Below are positions 46,769 through 56,865 of a stretch of 64,000 nucleotides of DNA, piece after piece. The notes beneath the pieces are model-generated. The model was not told the origin of the DNA. It worked only from the letters and a program-made list of their open reading frames with translations, and did no database searches. The DNA is taken from the NCBI GenBank assembly GCA_022695795.1, contig MU404191.1, positions 29,702 to 93,701 of the forward strand, given 5' to 3'. The stretch is from Biscogniauxia marginata. Its lineage: Eukaryota > Ascomycota > Sordariomycetes > Xylariales > Xylariaceae. Every line of letters begins with the position of its first letter. The first letter of the stretch is position 1. The translations under genes were made by a program, and so were the position numbers.

Positions 46769-47845
46769 TTAGCCTAGCCCAAATCTTCTCGGGGCGCTAT
46801 TCTCTCCTGTGTCGAAATGGCCGTGTAAGCCATCGAGCATCGCAAAATGTTCTGCATATTCGTGGCCCTTCTGGCGCTCCGCCTCCGTTCGTCTCCAGTC
46901 CCACGTCGAGGAACCGGCGTCAGTTATCGCGTCGCCAACATCAGGTTCTGCTGGTGTCGCTAAACCGCTGTCGACCGTGACCCATCCGCCGGGACGCTCT
47001 GGCAGCAACCCGCTCGCCTCGATGAGGACGGCAGGGTGAACCGTTAACCGCCCGATCTTGTAGACGTACTTGCTAACGGCCGTGGCGAAGATCCTCTTCT
47101 CCCACCCCTCAGACTTGCCCTCGCCCTTGCTCGCGACACCCTTCTCGACGAAGTGGGTCACGATGTACATCCACTTGCGATCCCAGCTCAAGACGCGTGA
47201 CCACGTCTCGTAGCCCTGGTAGGGCTGCAATTCCTTCTTGAAGCTGCAGTGGACAGCTCCAAGCATGACGCCGAACTTGCCCTTGGCAGGCCGCGAGGGA
47301 TCCGACGGGTCCACGACCAACTTCGTGGTGTGGTTATGAGTGAGGGCGTGGCATCCTCGCGCGAAGAGGTGGCTGACGAGGTGCGAGCGGCTGACGTCGA
47401 GGTCGGAGAAGTAGGTCGAGTTGGACTTGTGGATATTGTAATCGACTTCCAGCAGAGAGACGTGCGACTCGCTGACGACGGGCTGGAAGAGTTGGTCGGG
47501 CGTGTATGTGTGGTATTGACGTATTAGGAGATGCGAAACCATTGCGCCCCAGACGCGGACCTGGAAACAGGGGAAATTAGCTCTCAGCAAGACGAATGAA
47601 TACGACGGCCCATAGACCAGGGGTGGCTAGAACCATGTACATACAGTCCATGCGAAGGGCAGGCTCTTCCAGTTCACAAGTACCACGACCAGCGCCACGA
47701 TGCGACTATTCCTGCCGGGGCCGGTGAAGAAAGCCTCAACTGCACGCAGCGCATTCCCCTTGTAGACGCCGTATGCAATAGCTGGCACCAATGCCGGCCC
47801 AGCTATCCTAAGGACTCTGTTCACGGTACCTGCCGCAGAGGCCAT
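46769..47845 (-). CDS. THEM6-like hotdog-fold protein (thioesterase-like)
   Basis: Two exons, 47645-47845 and 46769-47560, with an 84-nt intron; 330 residues. Exon 1 encodes a hydrophobic N-terminus (ALVPAIAYGVYKGN, then IVALVVVLVNWKSLP) that should anchor it in a membrane. Exon 2 has ESHVSLLEVDYNIHKSNSTYFSDLDVSRSHLV, the '(E)vD.N.H..N..Y..d.D..R' pattern of 4HBT/THEM6-type hotdog proteins. It continues with GAVHCSFKKELQPYQGYETWSRVL and WIYIVTHFVEKG-like text (here WMYIVTHFVEKG). Fungal members are often misnamed 'capsule polysaccharide biosynthesis protein'. Thioesterase activity is plausible but unproven, since the family's catalytic residues are variable. A 115-codon frame ends five bases before the start codon. 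Confidence 0.85.
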
Positions 47846-48583
47846 GATGGCTACGTCGTCTTGCTTCGACCCGGAGTTGCTGAGAGGGCGGGTTTACGGC
47901 TGGAAGCAAGGGCGGCAACCCGGGACCAGAGAAGGCCCACGAGCAATATCGACAGGGCGATCCCCCAGAGCGGAACGGCCCGCAGGAGACACAGAGCGGT
48001 GCTGGTACACTTCGCAAGGAGGTTGTTATTCGGCGCAAGGGACATGGAGGGGATAATTGGTCCAGTGAGACAGATTCGCCGTCGTCCGTGCAAGATCTGC
48101 ATACGAGGAAATACGAGATGGGTGGTGTTTTTGTTTTTAAAGAATGGCGAGTGGGACCCCTTGCTTGACAACATTGAAATAGTTGAGAGCCGAGGCATGT
48201 CCTTAGGCTTATGCAGATGGCCCCGCTTCTAGCAGCTGTGTAATACATGTAAGGTAATGTCGGGTATACACAATATTTGAAAGCAACTTGGGTACATGGG
48301 TACTTACATGTAGGTAGTTACCTAGGTACATACCTAAAGGAATAAAATGGTCTAGACCGTTTACTGATTGGATGCCACCTCGACGCCCCCAACATACATG
48401 TAGGCAGCAACTTGGATACCTTAAGTTAGGTAGGTACATGTTCTTCGTACCTAACGAAGTGAATTTTACATTATACCTATTGTCTGTCTTACTCTTTGTG
48501 TTGGGTACCATGTTACAATGATTTTAATCAACAAATGCCTCCTCAAGCTTGACTCTGATCTTTCATATGAGGCACATCCGACA
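47846..48583. other. Divergent intergenic region
   Basis: Upstream region for the THEM6-like gene (minus) and the F-box gene (plus). It holds TACCTAGGTA at 48319-48328 within a dense TAGGTA/TACCTA cluster (48300-48340), and another TTAGGTAGGTA at 48426-48436. A 115-codon minus-strand frame (47851-48198) may be an upstream open frame. Confidence 0.55.
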
Positions 48584-50077
48584 ATGAGTCTATCATCCCT
48601 GCCCGTCGAACTAATCTCGCAAGTTGTGGAACAACTCCGCGTCGGAACTGACAACGACACCCTGAAAGCACTGGCACGTACAAGCCAGGCTCTCAAGGCC
48701 ATCGCCGAGCGGCACTTGTATTCTTCTGCCGTGTTTACCACGTGCTCACAGCTCCACACGCTCCACGAAGCTGTCAGGGCTCATCCGGAGCGCGGGGCCT
48801 ATATGCGGAATCTCGAGCTGCCCTGGTCTACTCGGTCTTTTGATTACGGCAGCCCTTTCGACCCCCTGGACCTGTGCCGCCTGCCCAACCTGACCTCCTT
48901 TCTCTCCGAGAGCCCCTTTTGCAATGCACTCTGGAGCGGCGAGAGCGCCGTGCTGGAAGGTTGGAACGACGTCGTAAGGGGCTATCTGGATAGTTTCATG
49001 CAAGCTTCTCTCCTGACCCACCCCGGCCCTGGTGGTGAACGGCCACTCAAGCATCTGAGGCATCGTAAGTTCTATGTATAGAACGTACCACAGCGAACCC
49101 GCCATAGTGCTAATCAGTGGCGACGCCTAGTAACTTTACATTGGACTGGCGATCAGGACACAAGGTTCTGGGAGACGACGCCATTTTGCCCAATCTTCTT
49201 GCTCCCAACGCTTCGCTCTTTAGAGATATCCTGTGTAACTATAATAAGTCCACCAGGGCCAGCAGGAGGATGGGATAGCCAGCTCGCTGGCCTCTCTCGG
49301 CAGACGAATCTTAAATCGCTAACCTTGACTCGGTGCAGCATCGCGGCTGAGTCTTTGGTCCCGATACTATCGTTCCCAAAGGCCCTGGAGACATTCAGTA
49401 TCCTTGAAGTACTAACCGGGTATGCCGGTAGCTTTAATAGCTCATGTATCACTGACAACATGGATGTCTTCAACGCCGCCCTCGCGCAGCAATCCGAGTC
49501 ACTGAGGCGACTTCAGATCCGCCGCTCTGCCAGTCCCCGTAGGGGTTCTCCGTCCCCCTTCCTGTCCCTAGAACTGTCCAACTTCAGGTGCCTCTCGCAG
49601 CTCAACCTAGGCCCCCATTGCGACGGACCCCGCGGCAGATGGAAGCTTGTCGAGCCCGTCCCGCCGGCTCTTACAACACTATGCCTCCTTGAGCTCTGGG
49701 GTAAAAATGTCGGGGGGGACGGTGCTAGCGAGTTTTTCTCGAGCTTCCCCGTTGGCCAACTCGTTGCCAACGCCGACGCCCGCGGCGTTTCGTTCGAGCT
49801 AGACATTGGCCTGGCGCGCGGGTTTCCCGACAGGACGCAGCAGTCTGTCGATGATTTCGTGTCGCTCCTCACGTCGCAGGGTATCCTCCCGGCACCTGCT
49901 TCGAAGCGCCGGGTGAGATTCTTGACGGCTCAAAGGGTCCCCTTTATCCCTCCCTACCTCTATGATGAAAAAAAGCCGTACTATAAAGTTCGTTACGATA
50001 CGTCGACCTCGAGTGGTTACGTGGATGCCCCCGATAACTCGGAGCCGGTCGATCTTGATATTGGCACCGGATACTAG
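48584..50077 (+). CDS. F-box-like protein with leucine-rich repeats
   Basis: Two exons, 48584-49064 and 49131-50077; the intron (donor GTAAGT, branch GCTAAT, acceptor CTAG) joins LKHLRH to LTLHW in frame; 475 residues. I chose the ATG at 48584 (ACAATGA) over one 66 bases upstream because the F-box-like segment starts at once: MSLSSLPVELISQVVEQL. It continues through LKALARTSQALKAIAERHLY, where the second F-box helix lies. The rest has repeated Leu-rich segments (LPTLRSLEISCVTI, NLKSLTLTRCSI, LETFSILEVL, LTTLCLLELWG). By family analogy it would recruit targets to an SCF ubiquitin ligase through Skp1. The F-box is degenerate, as in many fungal members, and the target is unknown. Confidence 0.8.
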
Positions 50078-50739
50078 TCCCGGCACTATCGCATTCTCGG
50101 ATAGCTCGAGAATGCGCAATTGGCAAAGTAAAATAAAAAACCTATCATGAGTATTTTGTTTTCTGGTTACGCACATAAGTTTGTAACAACGCCAAATTGT
50201 AGATATAGGGCTCTCTCCAGGAAGTTGAGCTATTGGTGCTCTGGGGTTCGGTATTTTGACCCAATGGCGACAACACATAATTCTTTCCCTTCGTAAGAGA
50301 CGATTTCTTTTCACTCGCCTCCGCTTCCTATTCATCAAAACTCCCAGAAGAACTCATACCCAGGAGAGATGAGCCGGTTCTTAAACATGCATTGCCCGGC
50401 ATATCTAGGATATGAGCGTGTGCTTATAGAGTGAATCTCTGAGCTCTGCGGTTAAGGATTTACAGTCTCATAAGGGCCTCATCCTCACGATTCAAATATA
50501 TACGTCATGTGCTCAACAGAATTCGTGATTGAGTAGATTGCTAGGCTCACGGCCGCTATGCTATAACGAATCCGCCATTGTACGCCCGCACGTAGTATAA
50601 TGACGTCTTGGGTAATTGTCATAGCATTTCCGAGTACAAGAAACTGCATTCCAACCCCGCAGATATTCTTTATTAATGCTTGACGTTCTCTCGTCGACTT
50701 TGCTGTCTGCACCCCCCCTCCCCCCCCTTCCCCCTTTAC
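50078..50739. other. Convergent intergenic region
   Basis: 3' flanks of the F-box gene and the kinase gene. C-rich runs occur near 50710-50735. No gene seen. Confidence 0.65.
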
Positions 50740-53075
50740 TTACTCTCGTACCTCCTCGCATTTCCGCAGCAACCCCCGAATTGCGTCTCGCACCCGCGCA
50801 CCCGACCATCTCGCCTCCGGATCGGGATTTATCATTCCTCGAACCAGACTCAGCACGCCCTCCGCGATATCGGCGTCGTAGCCCTCGCGTCCGAGGTTTT
50901 CCGCTACGTTAGCAGGCACACGGCCCTCTTGGCATCCCCTTAGCATGTCGGCGCGTTCCATGGCCGTGCTGCAACGGCAGAGCATCTCGACTAGTACGAC
51001 GCCCAAGGCGAACGTATCAATCTTTTCGTTCTTGTCATTACTGCCATGGTTATTTGGGTGCGGGGGAGGCTGGTAGAAGGCCGTGCCTACGGGCTTGTGA
51101 GCATGAGCAGGGGGTTTGGGATGGATATCGATTAAAGCGTTTGCGTCCGTGCCCACGTTCCTCAATGCCGCCCGGGAAGAAGATATAGAGGATGATTCTG
51201 CGGATGCTGACGAAGGGACCTCCCCGTGTGCGAGCTGCGCGACCAGCCCGAAGTCGCCGATCCTGGGGTTTAACCATCGAGGTGGTGGTGGTGGCGCTAG
51301 TTCTGCAGAGTCATCATCCTTCTCGTGTTTGTTTTTGTCTGCCAACGAGGTGCAGGTTTGACATGAGAGGTCGCAGTACCCCCCTTGATGAGCTGCCTCT
51401 AGTGATGGTGCCGATAAGAAGATATTTCCGGGTTTAATATCACGATGTATTAGTCCCTGGGCATGGATATACTGTAGTCCGGAATGTATGGAGTTGAGAA
51501 GTCGGAGAGTGGGCACGATGTGGAAGCAATGTTTTGGTGTGCCGGTAGCTACTGCAGTTGTCTGATGGGAATGAGAGGGAGGAGATATATAATGCGCCAA
51601 TGTAGTGGGATACATTGACATCTGGATGTACAAGACGGGCACACGGGTGTCGGAACTCGGCCGGGTTCGACCTTGGCTTCCAGTGTTATCTTGCCGCGTT
51701 GAACGGCCATCGGTGAAAATGTTGCTATCGGAAATTGAGGTCTCTTCATCATCGAAGTTGGAGCCTGTTGCACTTTGTTCAGACCAACCTCTTCCGCTCG
51801 GCATCGGTTCCTGGTTGACCTCATTATTCTGAGCGTTAGGGGAAGACGGCGTATCTTCACCAAACACGACGCCGCAACTTATTGATTGGTCAACCTCAAC
51901 TTCGGCTTCGAAATCGTCCTCAGTACTCTGCTGGAACGGTTGGCTGTCCAGCAAGAGTTGCTGATGCAGCCTAGGCTTGATGCCAGTGCCTTGATCTGAA
52001 GAGTCTCGAGTTAGCAATTGCTAGACGATGAAGTACTGGTATAAATGATGAAATCCTGGCGGAGAGACAAAGTGTTAACCACTTTATCTCGGCCCTACAT
52101 CTACCAAGTATGGAAAATCGGCCAGGATTATTAGTTGTAAGTTGTCGATTTCTTGTGGGGCACGCCTTTGCCTCGGAGTAGCAATAGGGGCGAGGAAAGC
52201 TATAAATAAAGGCAACAAATCCCCGACTTACCACGTTCCTCTGTGGTGTGAGACAATCTCTGGGGTTCTTCGAACCAAGTCGCGTGATACCGCACGATAT
52301 TGGGGTGCTCCAGCATGGCTAGCGCCTTGACCTCGCGCAGTATATGCTGAAGCTCATCGTGTTTCCCATCAGAGAAGTTCTTTCCAAGCTTTGGCGAGAG
52401 AGGGATTTTCTTAACGGCGTATGTTTTCTGGTCCAGCACATTATAGCATTGATAGACCTTCCCGAAACCGCCCTTTCCTAGAAGAGATATTTCTCTAAAG
52501 GAAGACTGATAATGACTCCTTGGGGGCGGAAGGGGCGGAAGCATCAATTGTAGATCGTTGGCCGGATTAGGGAGGAGTGATAGCTGGGATGATTGGACTA
52601 CTAGGTCATGTATTGGATCGAGAATATTAGATGCAGTCGTTTGCGTCGTACGCACCAAGCTATCAAAACCCAAGAGGTATTGACGGCGGGTATTCTGGGA
52701 CCTATCCGAAGCAGCAACCGAAGATAGCAGCCCATTTGATGACAGCGTACGGGTTGCCCGGGCAAATAGTTCTCTCGCGAGGCTCTGTACTTCTGGGGAG
52801 TGCCTCGTGAAGATCTCTCCATCTCCATGACTAGTTGTGTTCAGAAACTCGATTGCACGGTTGCGATAGTAGTCTTCAAGTAAGCTGGCGAGCATCATGT
52901 TACGGTGCTCCTCCACGCCCCTTCCGACATGTGAACGGTCTTGGTCCTGAGAATCGGGGCGGGATACCGAATGTACACGTGAAGAAAGATTGATGCTTTG
53001 GACGTCCTCTTCTGTAGAAGCATTTGAGGTTGACTTGAGCTGGTCCTGAGACACCTCTTCATCTGACAAATCCAT
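50740..53075 (-). CDS. Serine/threonine kinase of the eIF2-alpha kinase (HRI/PEK/GCN2-like) group
   Basis: Two exons, 52232-53075 and 50740-51995, with a 236-nt intron; 699 residues. The N-terminal 190 residues are charged and Ser-rich with a helical section. The catalytic domain begins SLLGKGGFGKVYQ (glycine loop about 199-208), with the ATP-binding lysine in YAVKKI (about 222) and LREVKALAMLEHPNIVRYHATWFEE. An acidic Ser-rich insert of about 120 residues follows, then YIQMSMYPTTL, HRDIKPGNIFL (catalytic Asp about 467), IGDFGLVAQ (Asp about 529), a second insert and GTAFYQPPP. The split kinase domain with 'vLYIQMe.c...tL' between inserts is the signature of eIF2-alpha kinases. It would phosphorylate eIF2-alpha under stress. 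No GCN2-type RWD or HisRS region is present, so it is closer to HRI-like fungal members. Confidence 0.88.
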
Positions 53076-53971
53076 GTTGGTGGGCGAGACTGCAAAGATG
53101 AAGATTGCTCTCGTGTCGATGCAATACCGCAGTCGGTAGTCCAGTTCTCTGGGATGGTAGTAGTAGCATGTCGGCTTAGCAGTGGCTTTACTAACATCCC
53201 AGGCGAAACGGGGAAGTTGCCCGGTTACATGTGTGTAAGTTACGGAGAGGACCTACGCACACAAAGAGAGGATGTTTTGTTATTGCTGCCTTGCCACCTT
53301 GTCCCCCTCTACAGAACGAGGTGTCAACTTCACACACTAAGGCCAGGCTCGAGTTGCCACGCTGTTCCATCCCTTTCTATTGAGACGTCTGTGCACTAAT
53401 TCAGGTCAACAGGTCCCGTAGAGGCCGAGACTACTCATCATATAGTCATCGGATCATAATATATTCGCCGTAATAAATCCCCTAGGGTCAATGTATTGCA
53501 GCTTGTAATTCGCCAAATTCGCAGGGAGTGGTGGCCTTTCGGACATTTCATGTGAGGTACAAATCAAATGTGTCCATTCGATTTTTGATTGAACCGTGCG
53601 TCCTCGAATGATGCATAGTAATACATTATACAGTGATATGCATAGCGTACTGGGGCTTACCTAGTTAACTAACGGGGACATTCCATTTTCGGTACTGACA
53701 AGGGGATTAAGGGGTAGCTATGAAATAATATCAGCTTGTCGAGGGTTTTGTCAACTCCGTACCTCCCTACATAACCTTACACTTTACTTTTTACTTTTAG
53801 ATAGCATCACATTTAGCCATAAGCATATATTCTACTCTGCCCAGTTGGAGTTATTATACTCCTTTAGTTGTTGTCCGTGATGTATTATCGGTACGTTAGC
53901 AATAACCACCTCTCGAACACCCCCCAAGCCTTGCTAGCTATTCGAAGCCGCAAATATCGAACACTTGTGTC
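53076..53971. other. Intergenic region
   Basis: Promoter side of the kinase gene and 3' flank of the HET gene. AT-rich from about 53440; no gene seen. Confidence 0.65.
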
Positions 53972-56314
53972 TTATACGATATGAAAGGTGTCGGTATCCC
54001 CTCGCGCCACGGCAGCCTGTGTTACCCGCCGAATGTCAAGATCGTGCAGATAACATTCGCCGATGAGACGGAAGTGCGAGACGCACCCATCCTTGATATC
54101 CAAGGGACGGAGAATAAACGGCGTACTGCCACCTGCCAGCGATGCCACGAAATCACCTACGTGGGTTCCCTGAGGACAGATCCCAAATCCCGCCCTTTTC
54201 GTCTTGAAGAAACACCGCCCTTCAGCATATTCGCACATCTCTGTGAATCTCCTAGAGTCACCGTGCTTAACCAATGGCCTAAGGCGTTCGGCCCAGACCG
54301 ACGGTATCCAGTTCATATCTGGATCACAACCCTTGGCCCAGTGAGCTGCAAAATGAGCGAGAGTCTCTAGCTCCGCTCGTTCGCTCCCGGTCAACTTGTC
54401 ACTTTGGTCAGGGTCCAGACTCATGGGCATGTCGCGAACAAACCAGGTCTTGCTGAATCTTCGGCAAATGAGCGCCTCGACGAACGCTTGAATGAGAGAT
54501 GATCCATTCGGATAAGCCTCGATCATGACTCCGCTACCAGTACTAAAAGCTATCTGCTTGGGACCGTCATCTGCCAGTTCTTTAATAGCCCCAATGAGAA
54601 TGCCCCACGCCACTGACACGCCGGATTCAATGGACACTGGAGGCGTCTTATTGTGGTTGAATTGGCGCATGTCGTCTTCCACATATGTCCATCGCTTGAA
54701 GGCCCATTGTACACTGGTGATTTGATTGATAATTATGCCTGGGATGGAAAGGACATTAGGATCTTTGGGGTTGTCGAGGATGTCGATATGGAAAGCTACG
54801 CTGCAATTTGCAATCGCATTTTGCAGTCGAAACAATGCTTTGGCGGCCGAGACAGGGTGCTCTGCATGCCAAATAGCCCAGCTTGGATGGCCACTGGGAG
54901 GTAGTTCGGCAGTACTATCAGAACTTGACTTTTGAGATTCCTGATCGCTCGTTTGCGTCAGATATACTGTCTTTGTCGCTACTTGATTATTTCTATCGAC
55001 TTTCTCGCGCATGATGCCGATGATGTCCAGAGATTGATGATCGATAATCCACTGCCTTGTCAGGTCTCTCCATACATCGGACGCAGTCTTGCCATAATCT
55101 GGCTTCAATCTTGGTGGAAGTCCAGATATGTCATGTGTTTCTTCGCCGAAGCTGAGAAGGGCAAATATCTTATCTCGTGAGTCGGTGGCCTTGAATGCCC
55201 GGCCCTTGGACACAACGTCAAGTAGTGGTAGCCGTGTAGGTCTATCGATTTCTCCGTGCCTTGCCGCATGTAATAGTGTCCAGAGGAAGGGTGGAAGTTC
55301 ATCATATGGATGACTTGCTGTCCACCCCCCCACATATGATCGACTCGACTTAGCCGCCCAGCAGAGCATCACCAAGATATCGAGCCAATCTCTCTGCCGT
55401 CTTCCACAATAAACTACCGCCTTTCTTGCGTTCATTACTTCCTGGATAACCCAGACGCGCTTGAACCAGGGGAACCTATTGAAGAATTCTCCAAAGATGA
55501 GGCTCATGTGCATTTTAAAAAGCGAGACATCTGAATCCTCTGTCTTATCTTTTCGAGTGATTTTGATTTCGTCCAGCGCCTTATCAATATCTGGATGCTG
55601 CCACAAGGGTTTGACCTCCGCCTTCTTGACAGCTTTATTCAACATGTCCAGGAGGTCCCACATGCCCTGAAAATGTTCGCTTTGGCGTTCTTCACCAAGG
55701 AAAACGATAACGCACCCAGTTGACTTATATACGTCCACCATGAATGGTATCGCATAGTTCCTTTCTCGGATACTTCCCTGGTTGATGCAAAGAGCATCTA
55801 TCCATATGACACGTGACTTGTCTTCTAACCTAAGATATTTCAACGCTATAGCCAGGTTCTTCGTCACGTTGAAAACCTGTTCGTCGTCTCTGACTAGATG
55901 CGATTTCGAATTCGTAACGCCCTCGTATTCGTGGCGCAGGGTGATGCGAGTGGTATCCTTAAGATCGCCCCAGCAATACGACAGTGACTCGAACTTGATA
56001 TCTGCCCATGGATATGAATGGCGCGTGAGGGTACAATGGAGTGGATCGTCGAAGGATCCGGGAGCAATGGTGACTAGCCTGATATCTTTCTTGGAGTGGT
56101 CTAGTGGCCTATAGTGCGAATAGTCGTTGTCCACCTTCCATTCCGGCACGTCACTTTTGTCCTCGACAGTGGTCGTTGATTTTGGATCCATCGCCGCCAA
56201 GTCCCCTTTTCCGAGGGCACCAGCGTTTACGTCGTCCTCTCCAAGGGAAATCCCCTCTAGGCCTGTACCAAGTTCGCACATAGCATTATCTGTAGATAAG
56301 TTTGCCTCTGCCAT
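53972..56314 (-). CDS. HET-domain (heterokaryon incompatibility) protein
   Basis: Single exon of 780 residues, ATG at 56314. The HET domain is complete: IRLVTIAPGSFDDPLHC, FESLSYCWGD (residues about 108-117), then AIALKYLRLEDKSRVIWIDALCINQ (about 155-179). It continues with ERNYAIPFMVDVYKSTGCVIVFLGE and FKRVWVIQEVMNARKAVVYCG near 285. A middle block (DSRDKIFALLSF, LKPDYGKTASDVWRDLTR) and a C-terminal block ending ECYLHDLDIRRV are the usual extensions of this family, the last being where the ligand-like tail sits. HET domains have TIR-like folds and trigger cell death after non-self recognition, usually when paired with an incompatible partner. No NACHT or repeat region is attached. The reading frame is intact. 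Confidence 0.93.
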   Translation of the reverse strand: MAEANLSTDNAMCELGTGLEGISLGEDDVNAGALGKGDLAAMDPKSTTTVEDKSDVPEWKVDNDYSHYRPLDHSKKDIRLVTIAPGSFDDPLHCTLTRHSYPWADIKFESLSYCWGDLKDTTRITLRHEYEGVTNSKSHLVRDDEQVFNVTKNLAIALKYLRLEDKSRVIWIDALCINQGSIRERNYAIPFMVDVYKSTGCVIVFLGEERQSEHFQGMWDLLDMLNKAVKKAEVKPLWQHPDIDKALDEIKITRKDKTEDSDVSLFKMHMSLIFGEFFNRFPWFKRVWVIQEVMNARKAVVYCGRRQRDWLDILVMLCWAAKSSRSYVGGWTASHPYDELPPFLWTLLHAARHGEIDRPTRLPLLDVVSKGRAFKATDSRDKIFALLSFGEETHDISGLPPRLKPDYGKTASDVWRDLTRQWIIDHQSLDIIGIMREKVDRNNQVATKTVYLTQTSDQESQKSSSDSTAELPPSGHPSWAIWHAEHPVSAAKALFRLQNAIANCSVAFHIDILDNPKDPNVLSIPGIIINQITSVQWAFKRWTYVEDDMRQFNHNKTPPVSIESGVSVAWGILIGAIKELADDGPKQIAFSTGSGVMIEAYPNGSSLIQAFVEALICRRFSKTWFVRDMPMSLDPDQSDKLTGSERAELETLAHFAAHWAKGCDPDMNWIPSVWAERLRPLVKHGDSRRFTEMCEYAEGRCFFKTKRAGFGICPQGTHVGDFVASLAGGSTPFILRPLDIKDGCVSHFRLIGECYLHDLDIRRVTQAAVARGDTDTFHIV

Positions 56315-56865
56315 TTTAATGAACGAATGTTTCGTTTGTGAAAAGGGTATCTGTTCTTAGTGGGGTTGAGAGATGCTAAGTTATCTATAAGCAGACACGG
56401 AGTGACTAAAAAAGATTGCATTATATAGGATAAAACGTCACTGAAACAGAGAGGCGTTGCCCAGAGCTCGAATGCGCCGTAGTGAATCCTTCTCGATTTC
56501 ATTGGTATGTAATCCTCCGGCGGCGACTAATTTCGACTAGGCGCTCTCAGCTAGTACTCTATAAAATCAAATAATGTTATGTACCTACCTCCCTCAAGAG
56601 TACCAGACAGATGAAATACTATTTTTAAAATTCCTCCGCATAGCCAAATCAGATTGCTTGGAGCCCGGAATATGCAGGAATGCCTCTTCACGTACACTTT
56701 TTATGCGCAGATCTGCCTTTTTACTCGTGGTGTAAGTCACACGCTAACACCCTTTTTTATCCCCGAGTATTGCATTGTGCTGTACTATTACACATGTACC
56801 TTACAAGCCGTTATAGTCATGCCCGAGGTTTCTCAATGGCCGTTGGCAGTAAACCGGGTAGCTAA
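56315..56865. other. Intergenic region
   Basis: Promoter side of the HET gene and 3' flank of the GH43 gene. A TACCTACC motif is near 56582. No gene seen. Confidence 0.65.

Noticed and set aside
49065..49117. Alternative acceptor ATCAG at 49117 for the F-box gene intron
   Set aside because: It breaks the frame and lies only a few bases after the branch sequence. The CTAG at 49130 restores the LRR sequence.
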